DNA of 21,198 nucleotides from a virus. The translations under genes and the position numbers were made by a program. The notes beneath the pieces are model-generated. The model worked only from the letters and a program-made list of their open reading frames with translations. It ran no database searches and was not told where the DNA came from. The DNA lies in IMG/VR virus record IMGVR_UViG_3300017528_000016, positions 1 through 21,198 of that record. The stretch is one strand, 5' to 3'. Below, one piece after another: positions 1-9,097 of the stretch (the stretch's first letter is position 1; each line of letters opens with the position of its first letter).

Positions 1-942
<942 letters not shown>

Positions 943-943
<1 letters not shown>

Positions 944-1419
944 CAGGCCCTCCCCCGCAGTCGGTATGCGCCGACGACGCGGCGCTCCCACTTTCCGCCG
1001 AGCGAGTTCTCGACGACCGCGCCGCGCGGCTCATACGCGTGGATAACGTAGCGCGGCACCTCGGCGCTAACGATCCCGAAGTGCATCGGCTCTTTCACGA
1101 ACGTGAAAAGCAGAATATCGCCGAGCCCGACCTGCGACAGATAAAGGCGGTCCAGATAGATGCGGCAGGCTTCGAGCAGGTCGGCGGGCTTCGGCAAGCG
1201 CCCGTAACCGCGGAAGCGCTGATCGCGTAACCACGCCGCCGCCTCCGGTATGCCTAGCGAGAGCGCGACGCCGGCGACGAGCCCGATGCAATCGCAGCCG
1301 ACGCCCCGCAACGATGCCTGGTGCATGAACGGCGTCCCGACCCAGGCCCGCGCCTCGGCTACGACGGCCGCGCCGGAGAAAGGCTCCCGCGGTACGAACT
1401 GGCGCGCGAGCGGGATCAT
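943..1419 (-). CDS. NlpC/P60-family tail-tip cell wall peptidase
   Basis: This 158-residue protein is an NlpC/P60 cysteine peptidase of the type found in phage tail tips (GTA gene 14-like). It probably cuts peptidoglycan stem peptides during DNA entry. The catalytic cysteine is in the motif GCDCIGLV (Cys44), preceded by the typical WVGTPF segment at residues 27-32. A conserved histidine lies in MHFGIV (His113), with a further histidine in VIHAYEPRG (His127). The frame is open upstream to 1485, but the ATG at 1419 overlaps the hub stop as ATGA and gives the normal family N-terminus, so I chose it. The position directly after DUF2460 and DUF2163 genes matches the GTA tail-tip order. No signal peptide is seen, as expected for a virion-borne enzyme. 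Confidence 0.9.
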
Positions 1420-2957
1420 TGCTTGCCCACTTGCATCAGCTTGTCCAGGCCCGGCACGTACGGCTCGCCCCGGAAGTTGATCCAATTGATGAACCGCGTC
1501 TGGCAGGTCGAGAAGCTATAGTCGCAGCCCGCGTTGAGCGTGTACGTGTCTCCGATCTGGCACGCGTAGGGCATCGGCAGCTCGAGCGTGAGCTGGCCCG
1601 GCACGTAGCTCTGCACCTCCATCTGGTTCAGCGGGGCGTTGCCGGCGTTGTTGCCGCTGGTGAACGTGATCACGCCGTTGTCGAAAAACCCGCTGCCGCT
1701 CCCGAGCGGGGTCACGGTCCCGCCGCTGGTATAGGCCGGGAAGTTCGTCGTATCGACGGGCAGGTCGAAACTCAGGAGGTTCCCGGCGACGTTGTTCGCG
1801 ATCGTCACGACGTTGACATTGGTCATGCCTAGGACGCCGCTGATCGTGACCGGCGCGCCCGATACCGTACCGACAGGCAGCGGCGTCGAGAGCGTGACGT
1901 GTCCGGGATTAGCGCGCGTGATCGCGGAGATCGTCGCGCCGCCGCTCGGGCCCGGCTCGGTGCGGCCGGTATCGTAGAGCGTGCGGTTATCAGTGCCGAC
2001 GCCGGTCAGCGTGCCCGTGACAGCGAGCGGCAGGATCGTAGTCCAGGTCACGCCGCCGTCGACTGTCGTACCGCCCACGGCGGTATTCCACGCCGGTTCG
2101 CTACCGCCGCTGGTGCCCGCTACCGAAGCGTAGAACCAGCGCCCGTTGGGTACGGTCGGCTTGACGAGCCCGCCGAGCGCGGCATCGCCGTTGAGCTGCG
2201 CGTAAGAGGTCGCCGCAGTCCACACCGGCGGGTTGAAATCGACCTTGCACAGAGGCGAGCCGAGCGTGGTCCGGCATGACGGCGCGGTCAGCTCGCCGAT
2301 GACGCGCGTATAGGCCTGGGTCAGGCCGCGCAATTCGGCCTTGAAGTTCGCCCGCTCTACGGTCGCTTCTCCGAGATTGCCGACGCGATAGATCAGCGCG
2401 CCCATGCTCGTGTTGTAGAAGAGCGTGCCCGTAGCCGGAGTCGCGGGCGAACCGGCGACGGTGTAGGTAAAATGCGTCGGGTTCGTGACCGTGATCACGG
2501 CGCTGACGTTGTATGCGGACTGGTCCGCGCCGCCTATTACAAGCGTGTCGCCTGTTGCTAGGGCTTTGGTCGACGCAACCGTCGCCGTAGCGGTCGTACC
2601 GCTGCGCGTGATCGACGTGATCGGGATGGGGATGAAAAAATCGGCCCAGTTGACCAGCGAGAGTTGGATCGCCGCGAAGTCCCAGATACCCGCCGTCAAG
2701 TCGGGATCGGTCAGCGACGGGGCGGCCAGCGGCCCCTGCGCCTCGAGGTTATCGACGTTCAGCGCCCCCGAGGTCGCAATGTCCGTGCGCTGATAGCCGA
2801 CGTTCGCATGGTAGGTCACGGCGCCGATAACGATATCCCGGTCGAGATCGGTAAAGCCGACGACCGTACCGTCGCGCTGCGTAACTTTCCATAGCGTGCA
2901 GAACGTGCCCGCCGCCGCCGCGAGCGCGCGCTTGAACGCTGGCGTACAGGTGATCAA
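1416..2957 (-). CDS. Tail hub protein, DUF2163 family (GTA gp13-like) with inserted domains
   Basis: This 513-residue protein has the two ends of the DUF2163 family. The N-terminal part (residues 1-108) contains TPAFKRAL, TLWKVTQRDG and GFTDLDRDI. The C-terminal part (about 425-505) contains SGNNAG, EVQSYVPGQLTLELPMPY, GCDYSFSTC and NFRGEPYVPG. A conserved cysteine motif lies near 225-245 (PSCRTTLGSPLCKVDFNP). Three modules interrupt the core. Two are Ig-like segments at about 113-182 and 342-418, resembling the domain often annotated in phages as E1_FCCH. The third is a tryptophan-rich segment at about 246-308 (WTAATSYA, VPNGRWFYA, SEPAW) resembling carbohydrate-binding insertions. I chose the TTG at 2957 because it overlaps the upstream stop as TTGA and yields the family N-terminus. 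The frame continues to 3521, but that part overlaps the DUF2460 gene and is not coding. It probably builds the baseplate hub between the distal tail protein and the peptidase. Confidence 0.85.
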   Translation of the reverse strand: MITCTPAFKRALAAAAGTFCTLWKVTQRDGTVVGFTDLDRDIVIGAVTYHANVGYQRTDIATSGALNVDNLEAQGPLAAPSLTDPDLTAGIWDFAAIQLSLVNWADFFIPIPITSITRSGTTATATVASTKALATGDTLVIGGADQSAYNVSAVITVTNPTHFTYTVAGSPATPATGTLFYNTSMGALIYRVGNLGEATVERANFKAELRGLTQAYTRVIGELTAPSCRTTLGSPLCKVDFNPPVWTAATSYAQLNGDAALGGLVKPTVPNGRWFYASVAGTSGGSEPAWNTAVGGTTVDGGVTWTTILPLAVTGTLTGVGTDNRTLYDTGRTEPGPSGGATISAITRANPGHVTLSTPLPVGTVSGAPVTISGVLGMTNVNVVTIANNVAGNLLSFDLPVDTTNFPAYTSGGTVTPLGSGSGFFDNGVITFTSGNNAGNAPLNQMEVQSYVPGQLTLELPMPYACQIGDTYTLNAGCDYSFSTCQTRFINWINFRGEPYVPGLDKLMQVGKQ

Positions 2958-3562
2958 GCGATATCCCGCACTTCGATGATCTTCAACTGCTGCCAATTCA
3001 GCAGCGCGCCGGTCGACTCGTCCGGCCCGAGCTTCGGCATATCGTCGGCGAAGCGGCAGGGGATATCGAACGAGCCGGTCCAACTCGTCGGGGTGCCGCT
3101 CGCTACGGTCACGATCCCGGTCGTGTAGTCGACGACGGGCGAGGCCCCGCCGGTGACGGCGACCGTCGGCGATAGCGGCTTCTGGATGATCTGGTCGCGC
3201 GTCAGGCCGCCATAGGAATAGCGCTTGTACATCTGGAACGTGGTCGAGGTCAGCATCGTAAAAACGCCGCTGCCGTTGTTCATCGACTCCGTATAGTCGC
3301 GGAAATCCTTGAACCGGAAAGCGAAGAGTTGCCCGTAGCAGACGTTGAAGAACGCGACGAGCGCCGACTGATTGAAGGCCGCGTTGGGCACGTTCTGCGA
3401 CATGAAGGCGTTGGAGATTTCCCACTCGCCGCGCGCCTGCGACCATGCGGCCGTGCGCGTCTCGTCGCCGCCGTAGGTCTCGATGACGTTCGTCTTGAAC
3501 CCGCGACCGCCGACGGCCCAATAGGCTATGAACTCCGGAAACCGTGGGGATTCGATGAACAT
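2954..3562 (-). CDS. Distal tail protein, DUF2460 family (GTA gp12-like)
   Basis: This 202-residue protein matches the DUF2460/TIGR02217 family: an N-terminal FPEFIAYWAVGG-type segment, then ETYGGDETR, ARGEWEISNAF, and FFNVCYGQLFAFRFKDFRDY, and a C-terminal FDIPCRFADDMPKL. Members form the distal tail ring that joins the tail tube to the hub. The ATG at 3562 shares one base with the tape-measure stop (TAATG), and its own stop overlaps the next start (TTGA). Length and order (tape measure, DUF2460, DUF2163, NlpC) agree with GTA-like siphophages. Nothing looks truncated. Confidence 0.9.
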   Translation of the reverse strand: MFIESPRFPEFIAYWAVGGRGFKTNVIETYGGDETRTAAWSQARGEWEISNAFMSQNVPNAAFNQSALVAFFNVCYGQLFAFRFKDFRDYTESMNNGSGVFTMLTSTTFQMYKRYSYGGLTRDQIIQKPLSPTVAVTGGASPVVDYTTGIVTVASGTPTSWTGSFDIPCRFADDMPKLGPDESTGALLNWQQLKIIEVRDIA

Positions 3563-6174
3563 TAGAGATTCCTCGCTGCGCCGCGGCGCACGCCGATGCT
3601 GGCCGCCGCCGCGATTTGCGTCTGCGTGCGCGTATCCACCGGGCCGGTTATGTTGAAGTGATTGTGTATCGCCATGCCGCCGCCGATCCCAGGCCTGTTG
3701 TACGCCGCCGGGATGACCGCCTCGCCCTTGTGTACGAATGCGAGCGTGTCCTGCGGCACGTACGGCGTACCGACGTCGAACGAGGCGAGGCCGCCGACCA
3801 GATCGCCGAAACCGAAGCCGCCACCGCCAGAAAACAGGCCGCCGACACCGCCGCCGAGCGAACTCGCGGAGCTCGCCGCGAGCGCCGCAGTATTCGCGGT
3901 GATCGCGCTCGTTAGCAGAGCAAGCGCGCTCGTATTCGCCGTCTCGGCCGCGATCTGCGGCGTAGCGCTGCCGCCACCGAAGCCGAGCGAGCCGACTAGC
4001 TTCGAGATGAAATCCCCGCCGCTAGTACCGGCCCCGAAGAACTGCTCCGTGACTTTGTTCGCCGCAATCTTGACGAGCGCGTCGTCGAGTTGCTTCAGCG
4101 CGTCGAGCATTGTCTGCTTCCAGCTTTTCGCGCCCGTAACCAGCGCCGCGAGCGTGTTGCTTATGCTCGACGTGATCGCGTCCTGCGCCTGGATGGCGTA
4201 CTTTTCGCGCTCCAGAACGGCGGCGTTGTCGATCTGCGTTAGTTGCTTCTGATACTCTTGCTCGACCTTGAGCAGTTGCGCTTTGAGTTCCGCGAGCTTT
4301 GTCGGGTCGCTATTGGGGTCGGCGGCCTCCGCTGCGATCCGCGCATTTATCCCATCAACCTCGGCCTGGAATGACTGGGCGATAAACTGCTTCTCGATCG
4401 CTAGTCGCTGCGTTGCGCTGATCTGCTTCAGCGATACCGCCTGATCGGCGGCCAGCTTGTTCATTTCGATATCGTGCTTCGCGGTTGCCTCTTGCGCCTT
4501 CAGCTCAATGTCGGCGATCTTGTTGCGCTGGTCCGCGAGTTGCTGCCGTAGGTCGACGAGTTTCTTGTACGCCGCAGCGGCTTGGACGGATTCGGCACCG
4601 TAGCGCTGGACGACGGCGTCGTATTCCTTCTGCTCGATGGCGATCTTCGCGTCGATGTTGTGCCCGAGCGCCGCCTTCTCGTCTTCGAGCTTGCCGAGAT
4701 ACGCGGCGAACGCGGCCTGCTGCACCTTGCGTTCCGAGTCGTAATACTTGTTCTGGACTTCCTGCCGGTCCTTGGCCGATAGCGTCGCGAATTCTAGGAC
4801 TTGCGCCCAGTAGTCGCGCGTCATGTCCTCGGACCACGTCTCGAAGCTGCCTTGCTGTATCTTGAGGTTGTTGTATGCGCTCTCGGAGGCTTTCAGTACC
4901 GCGTCCCAGCCGCCGATATCGGACGCGGCGGCGGTCTTCGGCTTGGGAACGAACGAGTCCTTCCCAGTACCAAGCGGCCCCGGCCCTGGTTTGCCAGGAC
5001 CGCCAGCGCCACCGAGTAGCGCGAGCCGCTTTTGCAAATCGGCTTCCATGCCGAGAATTTCGGCATTGCCTTCGAGTTGGATGCGCTCGCGCTTCTTCAT
5101 GCCGGCGTCCCAGATAGCGGAAGCCGCAGCCCAGCCGTCCGTGAACAGCGCCTTCGCGGCAGCCCAATAGGTAGCCTCGGAGACAAGGTTTTGCTGGTCG
5201 AGATTCTTGAGCTTTGCCGAGAGTTCGGCGAAACCGTTCGCGACGAAGTCGGTCGTTACCAGAAGGCCGGTCATCACCTTGATGAACACCTGCGCTGCCG
5301 CAGGCCCCGTCTCGTTGAAATACTTGGCGAGGTTCTGCAAGTGCGGGATGACCTTAACGCCGATCTCGTCGGCTGTGATGCCGATCATTTCCTTGAACGC
5401 GCCGACCTCGATCTGGTACTGCCGGAGTTGCGCCTGCTTTTCCGGGCCGAACTCCACGTTCATGTCGGCCATCAACTGCCGCGCGCGCTCCTGCGCCGCC
5501 GGCAGGATGACGATCATCCGGTAGACCTCTTCGACGCTGCGGCCGAAGAATTGCAGCGCGAACTCGGCTTGGTCAGTGCCAGCTTTAAGCTGCTGCATCC
5601 GCGTGAACGCGTTCTGCATGATCGTGTCGAGCGGCAGCAGCGAGTTCGTCGAATCGCGGGTAGCGATTTTGTTGCGGTTGAACTCTTCCTCGTTCGACTT
5701 AAGTTGCCGCGCCATCTTCAGCGCGAGGCCCGTATACGCTTCGGCGCTGCTGCCGGCGATCCGCAGCGCGATGGCGAACTCCGTCGCCTTGTCGCTCGCC
5801 ATCCCCATGACGTTTTCGAGCGTCGTCACCTCCTTGTTGAACTCTATGAGGTGGCTGACCATCGCCGAGAAGAGCGCGCCGCCCGCGAGCACGGCGCCAA
5901 CCGCGGCAAGCTTAGTGCTGAACTGCTCGACGAGGCTATTGATACTGCCGAAGCGCAGACGGACGTTTTCGTGCAGCGCCGCGAACGCCGCCGACATACC
6001 GTCCGTATGTTCCTTAACGGCGCCATGCGTCTTTGCCGACTGCTCGGTGAATTTGACTAGCGCACGCTGCATCGCATCCAGGGAGTTAGCTATGGACTGC
6101 TGCGCGTTCTCCATACCGCTCGTCGCGGCCGATGTGTCGGCGCCTAGTTTTACCTGGACGGAATCGTCGGCCAT
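3562..6174 (-). CDS. Tail tape measure protein
   Basis: At 870 residues this is the longest gene in the window. It is largely alpha-helical, with long heptad-like stretches at about 330-390 and 500-680. A hydrophobic segment lies near residues 90-112 (AAVGAVLAGGALFSAMV), and Gly/Ala/Phe-rich segments near 760-800. Such proteins set tail length, fill the tail tube and help DNA cross the inner membrane. The C-terminus carries HNHFNITGPVDTRT, a beta segment common at the end of proteobacterial tape measures. It lies directly after the chaperone frames, one base past the stop of the frameshift extension, with AAAGG 7 bases before the ATG. No lytic transglycosylase or peptidase domain is apparent. 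Confidence 0.92.
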   Translation of the reverse strand: MADDSVQVKLGADTSAATSGMENAQQSIANSLDAMQRALVKFTEQSAKTHGAVKEHTDGMSAAFAALHENVRLRFGSINSLVEQFSTKLAAVGAVLAGGALFSAMVSHLIEFNKEVTTLENVMGMASDKATEFAIALRIAGSSAEAYTGLALKMARQLKSNEEEFNRNKIATRDSTNSLLPLDTIMQNAFTRMQQLKAGTDQAEFALQFFGRSVEEVYRMIVILPAAQERARQLMADMNVEFGPEKQAQLRQYQIEVGAFKEMIGITADEIGVKVIPHLQNLAKYFNETGPAAAQVFIKVMTGLLVTTDFVANGFAELSAKLKNLDQQNLVSEATYWAAAKALFTDGWAAASAIWDAGMKKRERIQLEGNAEILGMEADLQKRLALLGGAGGPGKPGPGPLGTGKDSFVPKPKTAAASDIGGWDAVLKASESAYNNLKIQQGSFETWSEDMTRDYWAQVLEFATLSAKDRQEVQNKYYDSERKVQQAAFAAYLGKLEDEKAALGHNIDAKIAIEQKEYDAVVQRYGAESVQAAAAYKKLVDLRQQLADQRNKIADIELKAQEATAKHDIEMNKLAADQAVSLKQISATQRLAIEKQFIAQSFQAEVDGINARIAAEAADPNSDPTKLAELKAQLLKVEQEYQKQLTQIDNAAVLEREKYAIQAQDAITSSISNTLAALVTGAKSWKQTMLDALKQLDDALVKIAANKVTEQFFGAGTSGGDFISKLVGSLGFGGGSATPQIAAETANTSALALLTSAITANTAALAASSASSLGGGVGGLFSGGGGFGFGDLVGGLASFDVGTPYVPQDTLAFVHKGEAVIPAAYNRPGIGGGMAIHNHFNITGPVDTRTQTQIAAAASIGVRRGAARNL

Positions 6175-6175
6175 A

Positions 6176-6475
6176 TCAATGCCTTTGCGCTAGCTGTCGC
6201 GCGGTCACGGACTGCCACTCGTCCGGCCGCGGGAAGCGCTTGATATTCTTGGTCAGCGCCGCGTTATCCAGCGGGCGCACGGGCGCGCGCGAGACGGGCA
6301 GCGCTTGGCGCGGGTCATCGGCTTTCACGCCGGCCTGCTTCGCGAGCGCGCGGTTGATCGCCGCGACGCGCGGCAGCGTACACGCTTCGCCGATGTATTC
6401 CCACGTCCAACCGGTCGCAAGCGCGACATTGGCGTAAAGCTCCGGCCAGTCTACGGGCTGGCCGGAATCGGCTCC
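6176..6475 (-). CDS. Tail assembly chaperone, -1 frameshift extension (gpT-like part of gpGT)
   Basis: This 99-residue frame has no ATG, GTG or TTG start. Upstream it opens only after a stop inside the preceding gene, so it is best read as the -1 frameshift extension of the gene at 6451-6807. The joined product would be 210 residues (111 plus 99). The segment PVDWPELYANVALATGWTWEYIGEA followed by TLPRVAAI is typical of the second tail chaperone of GTA-like and lambda-like phages, written here as recognition of its spaced W, LY, TGW and TLPR motifs. The shift would occur on a run of five G at 6474-6478. In lambda, gpGT recruits tube subunits to the tape measure, and this frame lies immediately before the tape measure gene. 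Confidence 0.85.
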   Translation of the reverse strand, partial: GADSGQPVDWPELYANVALATGWTWEYIGEACTLPRVAAINRALAKQAGVKADDPRQALPVSRAPVRPLDNAALTKNIKRFPRPDEWQSVTARQLAQRH

Positions 6476-6478
6476 CCC
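6441..6478 (-). promoter_or_regulatory. Programmed -1 frameshift signal of the tail chaperone
   Basis: In the zero frame the codons are AAG GGG GAG. A -1 slip of the GGG-reading tRNA within the five-G run keeps full pairing. Seven bases downstream is a perfect 9-bp stem (TCCGGCCAG with CTGGCCGGA, 6458-6466 and 6441-6449) with an 8-base loop that contains the zero-frame stop TAG. Spacing and stem strength fit known -1 frameshift signals. The slippery run is not a classical X XXY YYZ heptamer, because GAG in the A site does not re-pair well. Confidence 0.8.
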
Positions 6479-6807
6479 TTCGTGAACTCGATCCCGCTCG
6501 CGGTGCAGATCACGTCGATCACGCGCATCGCGTTGCCCATGTCGATCAGTTGGAGCAGCTCATCAAGTGTCAAGTCGGGGTAATTGCGTCTGAGCGAAAT
6601 ATGGATCACGCCAGCCGCGTAGCGTAGGACTTCCTCGGGCGGCTTGCCCGCGAGTCGTTGTCTAGCCTCGCTAAGCATCGGCATGGCTTCCTGCACGCCG
6701 TCCAGGTTGAACGGCGGCGCGACGAAGTCCACGCCCCCGAGGTTGAGCGCCGTCCCCGGTATCTTGCCGGGAACGGGCGCGTATTTGCTGCCGTTGTGCT
6801 CGCTCAC
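6451..6807 (-). CDS. Tail assembly chaperone (gpG-like)
   Basis: This 118-residue acidic, helical protein sits between the tail-tube and tape-measure genes, the position of lambda gpG. It has a Pro/Gly-rich N-terminus (VAPPFNLDGVQEAMPML) and a helical middle including DLTLDELLQLIDMGN. The start is GTG at 6807, without a clear Shine-Dalgarno sequence, and may depend on coupling to the tube gene, which ends 9 bases upstream. The frame ends at TAG 6451, inside the loop of the frameshift hairpin. Family assignment rests mainly on position, size and the frameshift architecture. Confidence 0.85.
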   Translation of the reverse strand: MSEHNGSKYAPVPGKIPGTALNLGGVDFVAPPFNLDGVQEAMPMLSEARQRLAGKPPEEVLRYAAGVIHISLRRNYPDLTLDELLQLIDMGNAMRVIDVICTASGIEFTKGEPIPASP

Positions 6808-6816
6808 GGCGCGCGG

Positions 6817-7611
6817 CTATGAAGTAAATGCGAACTGCTGCACGACGTTGTTCGAGTCCGCGAAGCAGGAAATCTCGAAATCCGGAATGACGAAATCGTC
6901 GTTTTTGAAGTCCATCGTCAGCTTGGTGGCGACGCATTTCGGGAACCGGCGCCAGATCGTATTGCCCTGCCGCGAGTTGAAGAACTGCGCCGAGAACACC
7001 GGCACCTGTCCCATCGGGATGTTGTTGATGGTCATGATCTGCCCGGTCGCAGGCAGCGCCGCGTTCGAGTATTCGTAGCTGATAAATACCGTCTTGCCGA
7101 CATCGAGGTCCGAGAACTGATACGTCGCGCCGCTCGAGCCGACGCCGGTTACGAGCGCGTACTGCCCGCTCGTCGGGCTGCTCGCAACCCGCGTATACGG
7201 CTGGCCGTTCCCGTCCTGCACTCCCTGATCCGATACGTATATGCCGCTCGCCGGGTTCGGTACGACAACGTCGACGGCCGTCGCGCCGACTCCGGTCGGG
7301 ATCACGTGGCCCGCGGTATCGGCGACGATCGCATGATAGCCGCGCGAGAGTCCCTGCCCGTAGTAAAGCGAGTTGAACAGCGGCGCGTTGATCTCGGCCT
7401 GCTTGCATTTGATCATCAGCTTCGCCTTGCCGCGGCCGATATCGACGGCGTACTGGTTCTGGCCGAAGAGCTCCTTGATCTCCGCCGAGTCGTCGATCGT
7501 TATGTCCTGCACGATCCCGAACTCGATCGGCGACGGGATCGCGATCGCGGTGCCGCTGGCGTCGAAGAGCGGAGTAGCGAAGAGAACGCCTGCCCCAAAA
7601 TAGTCGATCAT
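6817..7611 (-). CDS. Major tail tube protein
   Basis: This 264-residue beta-rich protein lies between the neck genes and the chaperone, which is the tail-tube position. Visible features are an N-terminal YFGAGVLFATP, a segment GIVQDITIDDSAEIKELFGQ typical of tube proteins, KAKLMIKCKQAEI, and a C-terminal FPKCVATKLTMDFKNDDF. The region around residues 110-190 looks like an inserted beta domain. The ATG at 7611 overlaps the previous stop as ATGA. The product should polymerise into the hollow tube around the tape measure. Confidence comes from size, composition and order. Confidence 0.85.
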   Translation of the reverse strand: MIDYFGAGVLFATPLFDASGTAIAIPSPIEFGIVQDITIDDSAEIKELFGQNQYAVDIGRGKAKLMIKCKQAEINAPLFNSLYYGQGLSRGYHAIVADTAGHVIPTGVGATAVDVVVPNPASGIYVSDQGVQDGNGQPYTRVASSPTSGQYALVTGVGSSGATYQFSDLDVGKTVFISYEYSNAALPATGQIMTINNIPMGQVPVFSAQFFNSRQGNTIWRRFPKCVATKLTMDFKNDDFVIPDFEISCFADSNNVVQQFAFTS

Positions 7612-7829
7612 GGTTCGATACTCCTTGCCGGCTTGTCCGGCGGTTCATGGTTGCTCAAGACGTAAACGTAGCCGCCGCCGGCCACGCGCTCTTTGCTGAT
7701 CGTAACCGCGCCCGGCCCGTAACGGGTAGAGAGCCGGAAGAGGGCCGCGTAAATCGCAGCGCCGGCCGGGCCTCCGATCGGTATCTTCGGGCCGCTCGGT
7801 ATTTCTCGCGCACGGTCGCCGTCCATCAT
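7608..7829 (-). CDS. Small conserved-looking protein of unknown function (neck/tail region)
   Basis: I do not recognise this 73-residue protein. It has a Gly/Pro-rich start (SGPKIPIGGPAGAAIY), then a short helix (ALFRLSTRYG) and a predicted hairpin (AVTISKERVAGGGYVYVLSN). It looks like a compact folded domain. The ATG at 7829 overlaps the tail-terminator stop as ATGA; a second ATG immediately follows and could be used as TGATG. Its stop overlaps the tail-tube start. Tight coupling on both sides and the position between terminator and tube suggest a tail-assembly or virion role, but this is inference from context only. Confidence 0.75.
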   Translation of the reverse strand: MMDGDRAREIPSGPKIPIGGPAGAAIYAALFRLSTRYGPGAVTISKERVAGGGYVYVLSNHEPPDKPARSIEP

Positions 7830-8281
7830 GGCACCAGGATCGAGAGCACGGCGACGAGGTGCGACTTCTCCTGGAGCAGACCCTCGTAGGGCTTGATATC
7901 CGGCTCGATGTAGACGCGGTCCACGAGGCCGCCTAGCGTCTGCACGCCGTTTGGCGTCCCCGGGTTCGTAATCACGTCGTCGATGGCATCCGCAGCCGCA
8001 TTCAGCGCCGCAGCGGGTAGCGCAGCCGTCGGGTCGCTGATCGCAAAATAGGCGATATACGCGACCATGAGCACGCGCTTCGGCGAGAGCCCGCGCACCT
8101 CGACCTTGCGGGCCTCGGGCAGTTGGAACGTGAAGAGCGCCGGACACGCGGCGTCCGCAACCTCGGCTGCGGGGCGCAAGTAGCGGCCGGTGGTGACGAA
8201 GATCGATTTGACGACCGCATCCGCAGTGATCAGATCGAAGAGCGCTTGGTAAATCTTCTCGCGCACGATCCGGTTCGCCAT
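7826..8281 (-). CDS. Tail terminator / tail completion protein
   Basis: This 151-residue protein has the size, helix-then-beta composition and position of siphophage tail terminators (lambda gpU / HK97 gp10-neighbour class). It starts with a helix (VREKIYQALFDLITAD). A central segment CPALFTFQLPEARKVEVRG follows, then a hydrophobic strand (VLMVAYIAYFAIS) and a helical DAIDDVITNP. Near the C-terminus is TLGGLVDRVYIEPDIKPYEGLLQ, a pattern frequent in these proteins. Tail terminators form a hexameric ring that stops tube growth and joins tail to head. The ATG at 8281 shares one base with the upstream stop (TGATG). The frame continues upstream to 8590 but would overlap two other genes. Confidence 0.8.
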   Translation of the reverse strand: MANRIVREKIYQALFDLITADAVVKSIFVTTGRYLRPAAEVADAACPALFTFQLPEARKVEVRGLSPKRVLMVAYIAYFAISDPTAALPAAALNAAADAIDDVITNPGTPNGVQTLGGLVDRVYIEPDIKPYEGLLQEKSHLVAVLSILVP

Positions 8282-8442
8282 CAAGCCACCTTCGGCCGCG
8301 GCGGAAGCCAGCCGCCGAGCATGCGGTATGGCGGCAACCCGTATAGTAGCCGCACCGCCGTCGACAGCGGTCGCGGCACGACCAAATACGGCACGTAGCC
8401 GCGGCCGATCAGGAACTGGTACATTTTTGGCGTCGGCTTCAT
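8281..8442 (-). CDS. Very small protein, unknown function
   Basis: A 53-residue frame fits exactly between the gp10-like and tail-terminator genes, with ATGA overlap at its start and TGATG at its end. It is basic and rich in Pro, Leu and Tyr (YVPYLVVPRPL, YGLPPYRMLGGWLPPRP). There is no clear transmembrane segment and I recognise no family. The exact coupling at both ends, and the absence of another frame filling the gap, are the evidence that it is translated. Confidence 0.65.
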   Translation of the reverse strand: MKPTPKMYQFLIGRGYVPYLVVPRPLSTAVRLLYGLPPYRMLGGWLPPRPKVA

Positions 8443-8936
8443 ACCTTAAGCGCCTCGCGAGCGCCGCGCTGGAGCGCTGCCGAGAGTTGGGTAATGATCG
8501 TCGGCCGCATCTCGAAAAGAGCGGGCTCGAGAAACTTCCGCGGCGCCTGGGCCGGTATCCGGGCCGACATACGGAAGAGCACTTCGCCACCGATCGTAAA
8601 GCGCAGCGCCTTGGCGTTGACCGGCCGCACCGTGTGCGCCGCGATCCCGCGCTCCCACATCACGCCGTAACTGACATTGGTCCCGACGTAGTAGATCGAG
8701 GCATCGGCGGTCGACTCGAAGCGCGACATGGATCCGGGCGCGCCGCGGCTAATAGACGCGCGCAGCCGCCCCGTCTGGACGCGCAAGACCTCGCCGGTCA
8801 GCTTGCGCTTGACGCGCGCCTCGAGCTCGAATCCTAGCTTCTGCACGGTCAGGTCGACCGCAGCCTTCATGCGCGCGGGTATCTGGCCCATGCGCGCGAT
8901 GAGCTCCTTGTCGCCGATGAGAACGCCGGAGATCAC
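8439..8936 (-). CDS. HK97 gp10-like neck/tail-completion protein
   Basis: This 165-residue protein matches the HK97 gp10 family. It has an N-terminal helical part (MGQIPARMKAAVDLTVQKLG), then VKRKLTGEVLRVQTGRLRASI, the family hallmark with a conserved TGRLR. Next come YYVGTNVSYGVMWERG and PAQAPRKFLEPALFEMRPTI, the second hallmark (R-FL-PAL). Such proteins act at the head-tail junction. The start is GTG at 8936, overlapping the previous stop as GTGA; the open frame upstream to 9194 overlaps two small genes and does not fit the family. Its stop overlaps the next ATG. Confidence 0.9.
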   Translation of the reverse strand: MISGVLIGDKELIARMGQIPARMKAAVDLTVQKLGFELEARVKRKLTGEVLRVQTGRLRASISRGAPGSMSRFESTADASIYYVGTNVSYGVMWERGIAAHTVRPVNAKALRFTIGGEVLFRMSARIPAQAPRKFLEPALFEMRPTIITQLSAALQRGAREALKV

Positions 8937-9088
8937 AGGCCGCGCGCGCCGATCAGGAGCGACAGCGTCCAGAACGCCAGCCCGGCGGCGACCAGCCGCA
9001 TCCGGTAAGGCTCGATTGGCGGCTGCCACGCGAACGCGGCAAAGGCGAACAGTACGAACGCGAAAACGATCAGGATAGTACCTAGCAT
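8933..9088 (-). CDS. Small two-helix membrane protein
   Basis: This 51-residue protein has two hydrophobic segments, residues 2-21 (LGTILIVFAFVLFAFAAFAW) and about 32-47 (LVAAGLAFWTLSLLIG). A polar hinge (QPPIEPYRMR) links them. The pattern fits a small inner-membrane hairpin protein. The start is supported by a full AGGAGGT five bases before the ATG at 9088, one of the strongest ribosome sites here. I know no family for it. It follows another small membrane protein by 9 bases, and its stop overlaps the gp10-like start. Membrane proteins in a neck-gene cluster are unusual; a lysis or superinfection role is possible but unproven. Confidence 0.8.
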   Translation of the reverse strand: MLGTILIVFAFVLFAFAAFAWQPPIEPYRMRLVAAGLAFWTLSLLIGARGL

Positions 9089-9097
9089 AGCAACCTC

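Noticed and set aside
2958-3521. Upstream 188 codons of the hub frame
   Set aside because: They overlap the well-supported DUF2460 gene in another frame, are Arg-rich and lack family similarity; the hub starts at TTG 2957.
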